Part shown: in pieces, positions 57,612 to 64,000 of the stretch
How the letters are laid out: each line of letters starts with the position of its first letter
Numbering within the stretch: the stretch's first letter is position 1
From: Campylobacter concisus
GTDB taxonomy: Bacteria > Campylobacterota > Campylobacteria > Campylobacterales > Campylobacteraceae
Direction: 5' to 3'
DNA: 64,000 nucleotides
Assembly: GCF_003048675.2 (NCBI RefSeq)
Contig: NZ_CP060707.1
Coordinates: 1,054,001-1,118,000, forward strand
Notes under the pieces: model-generated
Databases searched by the model: none
Told to the model about the DNA's origin: nothing
The model's input: only the letters and a program-made list of their open reading frames with translations
Made by a program: the position numbers and the translations under genes

Positions 57612-60119
57612 TCAGACTGAAAATTTTGGCTCTTTAAAGGCGCTAAGCTCTGGTGCCTCACCTTTAAATTTTTTGATATTAACAAGCGTCGTATGCGAGA
57701 TATTTGCATTTGAGAGCTTGCTAGCTGGGATGTCGTTTGTTAAAACGTTTATGCAGCCATTTTTGCAAACGCCCTTCTCATCTGGGTCGTACCATGCGCC
57801 CTCGCAAAGCCTTGCTACGTTGTAGCTCACATCATCGCTCACCACAGCGCCTGCTAAAATTTCACCTCTCTTGTTATAAACACGCACGATGTCGCCTGTT
57901 TTGATGCCAAGTTTTTTAGCATTTTTAGTGTTTATCAAGATCGGCTCACGATCAGCTACCGCGTACGTATCTCTAAGCGACGTTATGCCTAGCTGAGAGT
58001 GCAAACGCACGCTTGGGTGTGGGTTTAGCAGGTGAATGCTAGCTGATTTTTTCTTCGCACCCAGCCACTCAGCAGGCTCCATCCACATAGCATGACCCTT
58101 GCAGTCGTCGTAGTTCATATTTGCTATCGTCTCTGAGTAAATTTCTATAAGACCACTTGGCGTGCAAAGAGCGTTTAAGATAGGGTCCTCTCTAAACTCA
58201 GCGTGTCTTACCCAAGCCTCGTTCTCTGTGGTTGAGTCAAATTTAGTAGGCTCGTTTTTCTCCCACCACTCGCTAAATTTAGGCATTTTAACGCCAAGAG
58301 CTTTGTTTTCATTGATGACTTTAGCGGCACTATCGTAGTATGACTTGATGAAATCAAGCGGCTCTTTCGCCCCGTCAGTGTAAATTTCAGCCACACCATC
58401 AGCATAGGCCTTGCTTAGATCAGAGAAAATTTGATAGTCGTCTTTTGCCTCGTTTTGTTTGGCTACGACTTGCTTCATTGGCATGATGTATTGATTAGAG
58501 TAGTCGCCAACCATAGTGATATCATCTCTTTCATAAAGCGTCGTCACTGGAAATACAATATCAGCCATCTTTGCTGTTGGTGTCCAGTAAATTTCATTTA
58601 CCACGACCGTTCTTGGCTTTTGCCATGCACGTTTTAGCTTATTTAAATTTTGCTGGTGACCAAATGGATTGCCCCCTGCCCAGTAGATGAAGTCGATATC
58701 TGGATAGGTGATCTTTTTGCCGTTATGATCTATCGTCTTGCCAGGGTTTAAAAGCACGTCAGCTATGCGAGCCACTGGGAAAGAGGCTGCTTGCATCTCT
58801 TCTATCTCGGCTTTTAGCTTCTCATCAGCCACGTCTTTTGCATATCCTTTAAATTTACCATCTTTGATGACACCGATATCTGCAGGGTTGATACCGCCAA
58901 CGACCGTTGCTGTGCTAGTTGGCACGCCGCCGCCGCTGTAATGATAGCTAAAGCCAAAGCCTCCGCCTGGTAGGCCTATCTGACCAAGCATCGCCGCAAG
59001 TGTGACTAGCATCCAGTAAGGCTGCTCTCCGTGGTGAGCACGCTGCATAGCCCAGCCGCCCATTATCATCGTGCGGTTTTTGTACATTTTAACACCAAGC
59101 TCTTTTATCACCTTTTCGCTGACGCCACAAATTTTGCTCGCCCATTTTGGTGTTTTTGGCTTGCCATCTTTTTTACCAAGTAGATATGGCAAGAATTTAT
59201 CAAAGCCAACTGTGTAGTTCTCTAAAAACTCTTTATCGTAGTTTTTGGTCTTATATAGATGATACGCCATGCCAAGCATCATAGCTGTGTCGGTGTTTGG
59301 CACTGGAGCGATCCATTTTGCCTTACCGTCAAAGTAATTACCCGTTAGACTTTTGATAGGGTCAATTATAATGATCTCTTTATCGCTATTTTTTAGATCT
59401 TCTAGGTATTTGTATCCCAGCTCATCAGTCGCCGTCCAGCCAACTCTTAGTGTAGCTACTGGGTCACTTCCCCAGATCACTACGACTTTTGAGTTTTCAA
59501 GTACCACTGGCCATGTAGTTTGCTGCTCATAGACCTCTATGCCGCCCATAACGTGAGGCATGATAACCTGCCCTGCACCTGTCGAGTAGTCGCCAAGACC
59601 GCCGACAAAGCCGCCAGTTAGGTTCATAAATCTAGCCAAAAGCGTGGTCGAGCTATTGAAATTTCCACTTGATTTCCACGCTGGAGACTTCGCATAAACG
59701 CTAGCAAGGCCTCTTTGAGCTCTTGTCTTTTTTAGCTCTCTTGCAACTAGCTTGATAGCGTCCTCATACTTTACCTGCACCCACTCATCTTGACCGCGTA
59801 GCTCTGGCTTTGGGCTATCTGGGTTTTCAAGATAGCTCTTTCTCACCATAGTATGCTTGATGCGGCACTTGTAGATCATGTCTGCAGTGTAGCCTCTTAA
59901 TGGGTTTGGTATGCTGCTTAAAACGCTAAGTGGCTTTGAGCCAGTCACAACACCGTCTTTTACGCTAACATCCATCATACCCCAATACGCCGAGGTTCTA
60001 ACGCTACCATTTTGTACTAAGCTTGGTTTTACACTGCCATTTCCACTAAAAGCGCAACCGCCTAGAAAAGGTGTAGCAGCTAAAGCCAAACTACCTTTTA
60101 AAAATTTTCGTCTTTGCAT
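57612..60119 (-). CDS. Tat-type molybdopterin oxide reductase with lipobox (TorA/BisC type)
   Basis: An 835-residue paralog of the enzyme at 54691-57258, alike along its whole length (LRGQDEWVQVKYEDAIKLVA, GDYSTGAGQVIMPHVMGGIE, RAHHGEQPYWMLV, YWAGGNPFGHQQ). The start is MQRRKFLKGSLALAATPFLGGC: a twin-arginine signal that ends in LGGC, so Cys22 may be lipidated, unlike in the paralog. It lacks iron-sulphur ligands, as its sister does. The substrate may differ (TMAO, DMSO, biotin or methionine sulphoxide). It lies between the cytochrome gene and the paralog. Confidence 0.87.
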   Translation of the reverse strand: MQRRKFLKGSLALAATPFLGGCAFSGNGSVKPSLVQNGSVRTSAYWGMMDVSVKDGVVTGSKPLSVLSSIPNPLRGYTADMIYKCRIKHTMVRKSYLENPDSPKPELRGQDEWVQVKYEDAIKLVARELKKTRAQRGLASVYAKSPAWKSSGNFNSSTTLLARFMNLTGGFVGGLGDYSTGAGQVIMPHVMGGIEVYEQQTTWPVVLENSKVVVIWGSDPVATLRVGWTATDELGYKYLEDLKNSDKEIIIIDPIKSLTGNYFDGKAKWIAPVPNTDTAMMLGMAYHLYKTKNYDKEFLENYTVGFDKFLPYLLGKKDGKPKTPKWASKICGVSEKVIKELGVKMYKNRTMIMGGWAMQRAHHGEQPYWMLVTLAAMLGQIGLPGGGFGFSYHYSGGGVPTSTATVVGGINPADIGVIKDGKFKGYAKDVADEKLKAEIEEMQAASFPVARIADVLLNPGKTIDHNGKKITYPDIDFIYWAGGNPFGHQQNLNKLKRAWQKPRTVVVNEIYWTPTAKMADIVFPVTTLYERDDITMVGDYSNQYIMPMKQVVAKQNEAKDDYQIFSDLSKAYADGVAEIYTDGAKEPLDFIKSYYDSAAKVINENKALGVKMPKFSEWWEKNEPTKFDSTTENEAWVRHAEFREDPILNALCTPSGLIEIYSETIANMNYDDCKGHAMWMEPAEWLGAKKKSASIHLLNPHPSVRLHSQLGITSLRDTYAVADREPILINTKNAKKLGIKTGDIVRVYNKRGEILAGAVVSDDVSYNVARLCEGAWYDPDEKGVCKNGCINVLTNDIPASKLSNANISHTTLVNIKKFKGEAPELSAFKEPKFSV

Positions 60120-60149
60120 TAATAAATACCTTTTTTACTTTGCTTTATT

Positions 60150-60428
60150 ACTTCTCGCTTGAGCAAGCCCAAGCTGCGACAAACCCCATCGGTTTGATCC
60201 CGCACTAAAGACTAAGATCGCAAATCTGCGATCTATTTTAATGTTCTTTAGCAGCTTAGCAAAGCTAAGCCTAAGAACCAACTCTAAAGACTAAGATCGC
60301 AAGTCTGCGATCTAAATTTTGGTTTTACTTCTCGCTTGAGCAAGCCCAAGCTGCGAGCGGAAGTGCAAGCACTCCCTGCACCCACCTAAAGTTACTTGTC
60401 CGACTACGCGGACTAAATTTGGTTTTCT
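60150..60428. repeat. Mosaic intergenic repeats upstream of the first reductase gene
   Basis: Two copies of the 30-base unit lie at 60150-60179 and 60327-60356. Block A follows the first (60180-60222) and block B the second (60357-60428), each nearly identical to the copies at 57281-57513 but in the opposite order. The short element AAGACTAAGATCGCA...TGCGATCTA also repeats (60208-60234 and 60287-60313) and folds into GATCGCA/TGCGATC hairpins. The 380-base gap to the cytochrome gene contains no gene. Confidence 0.75.
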
Positions 60429-60502
60429 ATCTAAGTAAAACCATTAAATTTAAACCCTTTGCCTTGCTAAATTTGATTAAATTTAGCCCTGCTATGTTTT
60501 AC

Positions 60503-61078
60503 TTATTTGCCTAAATTCACATCAGATGAGTGTTTTTGTAGGTATTCGATAACTAGCCACTCGTCTTTTTTCTCTATTGCGGTTCTGCCGATCATTGATT
60601 TTAGAAGTGATGGCCATTGATTTGCGTTAAAGTGCGTAGTTTGAGGCAACGCATGGCAAACGCCACAGCTCTCTTTATACATCTTATCAGCTTTTGCAAA
60701 CATCGCATTTACATCAGTGCTAAAGCCATCTTTTTGAACAAAAACAGTCGTTTCTACCTCGTTCCATTTGCCGTTTTTGCCCTCTTTTATCACTTTGATA
60801 TCAAAAGGTGCAGTTTTAGCAAATGCTACTGAGATGATCCTCGCTCCATCAGCAAAATAAACTACGTTGCTAACGGCTGGGTTTTGATAGCCTTTTACTT
60901 TGATCTGCACTCTGTCGCCGCTAGTTTGCAAAATTTCAACTGCGTTGGTTGGTAGCAGCCTGCCTATGCTCTTAGCTGAGTTTGCGTCAGCATATACGTC
61001 CTTTACGACATCTGTGTAGTTCATACCCGCACCAAATGCAGCACAAGCCACGATGGCTGATAGAATAATTTTTTTCAT
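60503..61078 (-). CDS. Monoheme c-type cytochrome, electron donor to the TorA-like reductases
   Basis: A 191-residue periplasmic protein: signal MKKIILSAIVACAAFGAG, then a domain of unknown fold, then a haem site SCGVCHALPQ (Cys138, Cys141, His142) near the C-terminus, with SLLKSMIG supplying a possible methionine ligand. The layout matches the C. jejuni cytochrome encoded next to its single TorA-like reductase (Cj0265c/Cj0264c). It is first in the operon and probably passes electrons from the quinol pool to both reductases. The ATG follows GAAGGGAGAAAT. Confidence 0.85.
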   Translation of the reverse strand: MKKIILSAIVACAAFGAGMNYTDVVKDVYADANSAKSIGRLLPTNAVEILQTSGDRVQIKVKGYQNPAVSNVVYFADGARIISVAFAKTAPFDIKVIKEGKNGKWNEVETTVFVQKDGFSTDVNAMFAKADKMYKESCGVCHALPQTTHFNANQWPSLLKSMIGRTAIEKKDEWLVIEYLQKHSSDVNLGK

Positions 61079-61175
61079 ATTTCTCCCTTCAAAATGAAAT
61101 TGTCAAATTCTAGAGGCTTTTTGATTAATTACAAATTAAAATTAAAAATACAATTTAAGAATAACGCAGAAAATT

Positions 61176-61598
61176 TTATTTAAAAATGAGTAGAAATACG
61201 CCAGATACGATAAGACAGACGGCTAAAATTTCTTTTAAATTTAGCCTCTCACCAAGAAATATAACAGCCAAAATGACAGCTAGCACAACGCTAAATTTAT
61301 CAACCAGTGCTACTTGATAGACCTTGCCCGCTTGCATCGCTTTAAAATACATAAGCCACGAAAGCCCAGTTGCCATGCCACTTAGTATGAGAAAGAGCCA
61401 GTTTTTGGGACTTAGCGAGCTTAGCGGTTGCCATTTTTTAGCCACGCTTAAAAGCAAAACAAGCATCAAAATGACAACGATCGTTCTTATAAATGTCGCA
61501 AAATCGCTGTCTATGTCCTTTACACCAAGCTTTGCAAAGATCGCTGTAAGCGCAGCAAAAACAGCCGAAAGAGCTGCGTAAATAAACCACTCTGGCAT
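61176..61598 (-). CDS. Half-size EamA/DMT family membrane protein
   Basis: 140 residues with five hydrophobic helices and one EamA domain (AALTAIFAKLGVKDIDSDFA, LSWLMYFKAMQAGKVYQVAL, ILAVIFLGERLNLKEILAV). Full EamA transporters have two copies, so this member would act as a dimer. The substrate is unknown. It stands alone between the cytochrome and peroxidase genes. Confidence 0.85.
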   Translation of the reverse strand: MPEWFIYAALSAVFAALTAIFAKLGVKDIDSDFATFIRTIVVILMLVLLLSVAKKWQPLSSLSPKNWLFLILSGMATGLSWLMYFKAMQAGKVYQVALVDKFSVVLAVILAVIFLGERLNLKEILAVCLIVSGVFLLIFK

Positions 61599-61649
61599 CT
61601 TTATCCTTATAAATTTAAAGGGGCAAATTTGCTTCGCCCCAAGCTAAAT

Positions 61650-62573
61650 TTATCCCTCGTAATCGCCAAGCATATCAATTGTCGGCGCAAAAAATAGTGT
61701 ACCAGTTACTGGCGTACTAAAGTCAAGCAGCCTATCTGAGTTGCCTTTTGGCTCGCCGATAAACATCTTTTTAAGCATAAGCTCAACCGTTGAAAATGTG
61801 CTCGCATAAGCGATGAAGTAAGTGCCTGTTTTGCTACCTTCAGTAAATGGCATATTGCCACGCACGACCTTTTTATCGTCGCCTACATTTGCTGCAGCTG
61901 AGTGTGAATTTGTAGGTTTTACGCTCTCGTCCATCTCGATGTCATACTCTTTTGAGCGGCCTATAACTTTTTCTTGCTCGCTCACGCTTGTGGCGTTCCA
62001 CTCTTGCATTTTATGGAAGTATTTTTGCACGAAAACGTAGCTACCACCTTTAAATTTAGCATCCTCTTTGCCAACTTTTGCAAAGTGGTCTCTATCTTCG
62101 CCGTCAGGATTTTCAGTGCCATCGACAAAGCCAATTATCGCTCTGCCGTCGTGGTACTTAAAGCCTTGAGTCTCATCTGTAAGCTCTGCAAATTTAAACA
62201 AAACTTCTTTGATATTTTGCGCCATGTCAAAGCAGTCAGCCGCATTTAGAGCGCGGATATGGATGTGTATATCGCCCTTTGTGCTAACAGCTTCGTGTTT
62301 ATCGCCCTTGATCGCTTTAAAATTTACAAGCTCTTTTGGCAATTCTTTTGAAATTTCAAGCTTTTTCCAAGCATCATGACCCACGCCAAGGACGCAATTT
62401 ACATTTTCATTTGCGCCAAATCTAACTTTGGCAGTTTTATTTAAATTTACAACCAAAGCACAAAGCTTAGCAAAGCCCTCTTTACATGCCTTTTTGTCGC
62501 CTTTTAAGACCCATGTTTGAAAGACTGTGTTGTTACCAGGTGTTTGTGTGACCTCTTGTGAATTTACACTCAT
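61650..62573 (-). CDS. Dyp-type haem peroxidase
   Basis: A 307-residue dye-decolourising peroxidase. The GxxDG motif GFVDGTENP has the catalytic Asp151. The proximal haem ligand is His224 in TNSHSAAAN, and EYDIEMDESVKPTNSH and RGNMPF are family blocks. There is no signal peptide and no Tat motif, so it is cytoplasmic like YfeX-type enzymes. No encapsulin gene is adjacent. The start ATG follows AAAGGAG. Confidence 0.9.
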   Translation of the reverse strand: MSVNSQEVTQTPGNNTVFQTWVLKGDKKACKEGFAKLCALVVNLNKTAKVRFGANENVNCVLGVGHDAWKKLEISKELPKELVNFKAIKGDKHEAVSTKGDIHIHIRALNAADCFDMAQNIKEVLFKFAELTDETQGFKYHDGRAIIGFVDGTENPDGEDRDHFAKVGKEDAKFKGGSYVFVQKYFHKMQEWNATSVSEQEKVIGRSKEYDIEMDESVKPTNSHSAAANVGDDKKVVRGNMPFTEGSKTGTYFIAYASTFSTVELMLKKMFIGEPKGNSDRLLDFSTPVTGTLFFAPTIDMLGDYEG

Positions 62574-62596
62574 TTTTTCTCCTTTAAATTTAATTT

Positions 62597-63292
62597 TTAT
62601 GCGATATTTTCTAAATTTAGTTGCTCATTTATCTGCTCGTCACTATCGTCAAAGACGAACTCGACCTTATTTGCGCCAAAGCTCTTAGCTATCGCCTCAA
62701 GCGTGTCACGAGCTGATTTGTGGATTTTGCTTTGAAGCTGCGAGATAAGGCGAACGCTCATCTTTTTCACTTCGTTTCTTGCCTCTTCGATTAGTCTATT
62801 TTTATCTTCTTCAGTAAATGTGCTACCAAAAAAGCCATTTAGCGAGTCAGGCAGCAAAAATGGTATAAATTTTCCGTTTTTCTCATCATAAAATTTCATA
62901 TCGGCGATTGAAAATTTATACTTACATGGGGGCATTTTTATCTTGTAGCTAGAGTTTGCGATCTGCATGATCTCAAGTTTTGGGCTGGTTAGATCGTAGA
63001 TGAAATTTATCTCAAACTCAAATATCATCGAAAGCTTCTTTTCACTCACTAGCCACCTTAGATACTCTTTACCAAAATTTCCAAACGCATGATCTGTCTT
63101 TGTAACGATCTCTTTGCTATAAACTTGAAAAACAGATAATTCGCCGATGCTTTTAAGCTGCGAAATTTCAGTGCTGACTGAGACATTTTCGCTATCGTCT
63201 TTTGCCTTTTTTAGCGCCTTGTTTGACCTATAAAATGCAAATGCCAAAATAGCTAGCAAGATAGCTAATATCAAATTTGCGTATTCGCTCAT
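62597..63292 (-). CDS. DUF4230 family membrane-anchored protein
   Basis: 231 residues: an N-terminal membrane helix (YANLILAILLAILAFAFY), a charged linker, then a DUF4230 domain (STEISQLKSIGELSVFQVYS, FEFEINFIYDLTSPK, SSYKIKMPPCKYKF) and a C-terminal helix with KIHKSARDTLEAIAKSFGA. The function of DUF4230 is unknown. It is separated from the peroxidase by 23 bases, so the two may be co-transcribed. Confidence 0.75.
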   Translation of the reverse strand: MSEYANLILAILLAILAFAFYRSNKALKKAKDDSENVSVSTEISQLKSIGELSVFQVYSKEIVTKTDHAFGNFGKEYLRWLVSEKKLSMIFEFEINFIYDLTSPKLEIMQIANSSYKIKMPPCKYKFSIADMKFYDEKNGKFIPFLLPDSLNGFFGSTFTEEDKNRLIEEARNEVKKMSVRLISQLQSKIHKSARDTLEAIAKSFGANKVEFVFDDSDEQINEQLNLENIA

Positions 63293-63348
63293 ATTTTCTC
63301 CTTTAAAGCCCGCATTTTATCCTAAATTTGTAAAGCAAAAGAAATTTA

Positions 63349-64000
63349 TCACTCTGGCAAGGTGATGGGGCTATTATAAGGCATGTGAGCTCCCACTATC
63401 TTTGTAGTCTCATCCTCCAAGCCATCAAGCACCTTTTCTCTTGTTTTAGCAGCTTGCGCTGGATCTACATCATAAGTTATAGATATGCTTGGCTCGACCT
63501 CTTGCACTGCTAGGACGTGAAGAAGGTCGGCTATAAAGATGATCTTATCGTTATCTGTCTCAAAGCTTATCAAGTTGTGCCCTGGAGTGTGGCCATAGGC
63601 TGGGATAGCCATGATCTTTAGTGCCCCGTTAAATAGCGGCTTTTTATGGTCAAAAAAGCTCTTATCATCCTTATAAAGCGATAAAATTTTCTTTGTCCTC
63701 TCATCTTTACCCTTCATCCAGTAGTCCCACTCCTTTTCATCTATAAAAAGCTTGGCATTTTTAAATGTCTTTTTGCCACCATCTATGAGCCCGCCTATGT
63801 GATCAGGATGAGCGTGCGTGATGATGACGTAGGTTAGATCCTCTGGTTTTATATTGCCAAAAGTTTGCAGATCATACTTTAAAACCTCCAAGCTATCTTC
63901 ATAACCGCTATCTATGAGCGCTGTGTAGTCCTCGCACTTTGCAAACATTACGTTGTGTTTGTTTGGTAAATTTTTAGTATTTGCCACAAGCTCTTTTTGC
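63349..64000 (-). CDS. Metallo-beta-lactamase-fold hydrolase, 5' end cut by window edge
   Basis: 217 codons are visible and the frame stays open to the edge (KELVANTKNLPNKHN). Zinc-binding motif THAHPDHIGG, then AIPAYGHTPGH, the bridging aspartate in IIFIADLLH, and a C-terminal VGAHMP histidine mark a canonical MBL hydrolase of the glyoxalase-II/lactonase-like kind. No signal peptide can be seen because the N-terminus is missing. The substrate is unknown. Confidence 0.85.
   Translation of the reverse strand, partial: QKELVANTKNLPNKHNVMFAKCEDYTALIDSGYEDSLEVLKYDLQTFGNIKPEDLTYVIITHAHPDHIGGLIDGGKKTFKNAKLFIDEKEWDYWMKGKDERTKKILSLYKDDKSFFDHKKPLFNGALKIMAIPAYGHTPGHNLISFETDNDKIIFIADLLHVLAVQEVEPSISITYDVDPAQAAKTREKVLDGLEDETTKIVGAHMPYNSPITLPE

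Noticed and set aside
57281-60428. An insertion sequence between the reductase genes
   Set aside because: The repeats contain hairpins but no transposase frame, no terminal inverted repeats at their outer ends and no target duplication.
61650-62573. An encapsulin-Dyp peroxidase nanocompartment
   Set aside because: The peroxidase has no adjacent encapsulin gene and no evident C-terminal targeting tail; neighbours are EamA and DUF4230 genes.

Overview
The window looks like a piece of a Campylobacter chromosome, probably close to C. concisus. The grounds are the low GC content, the gene order murF-hydrolase-ddl-ruvA-fapA / murJ-cysS-ABC-pyrD, the TTG/GTG starts with AAGGA ribosome sites, a Campylobacter-type sigma-54 promoter, and Tat-exported TMAO/S-oxide reductases with a monoheme cytochrome. 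The species is inferred; no search was run.

Region by region: 1-18.4 kb is housekeeping. It holds cell-wall genes (murF, ddl, murJ), ruvA, fapA, cysS, an MsbA-like exporter, pyrD, an M16 peptidase, dapA, a FabL-type enoyl reductase, pgsA, rseP and a YggS-type PLP protein. Most neighbours overlap by a few bases. 18.5-23.6 kb is an accessory island: a Sel1-type lipoprotein and two converging pairs of flagellar-dependent secreted-type proteins. One pair has a sigma-54 promoter and a nonsense-broken second gene. The other has a sigma-28-like promoter and two intact genes. A second nonsense-broken small gene lies beside them. 24.0-29.4 kb is a complete rRNA operon on the minus strand (16S-Ile-Ala-23S-5S). 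29.7-37.6 kb returns to core genes: a DUF945 protein, a DedA/VTT membrane protein, a SYLF protein, rny, 5-FCL, a TlpA-like thioredoxin, ftsY, a VanZ-like gene and radA.

37.6-40.6 kb is an AT-rich block between radA and acpS. It reads as an eroded polymorphic toxin/immunity array. Toxin C-terminal remnants, one resembling toxin type 30 with three homopolymer frameshifts, alternate with short intact immunity-like genes. 40.6-44.7 kb holds acpS, fliL, a ybaK-type deacylase, a MidA/NDUFAF7-type methyltransferase, a TRIC-family channel and a second SYLF protein.

44.9-52.0 kb is the most interesting block: a Fur-family regulator followed by what looks like one long operon. The operon encodes an HMA2-type protein, a ferritin-like protein with a C-terminal membrane anchor, three small glycine-rich membrane proteins, a P1B-type ATPase whose CPx motif is replaced by YSC, an AGCS transporter, a tiny two-histidine membrane protein and a ModD/NadC-like enzyme. 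The ATPase type and partners resemble ferrosome (fez) iron-storage organelle clusters. A 13-bp sequence occurs, inverted, in front of both the regulator and the operon.

52.4-64.0 kb is respiratory and accessory: a chemoreceptor with a nitrate/nitrite-sensing-type domain, two tandem molybdopterin reductases separated by mosaic repeats, their c-type cytochrome, a half-size EamA protein, a Dyp-type peroxidase, a DUF4230 protein and a metallo-beta-lactamase-fold hydrolase cut by the window edge.
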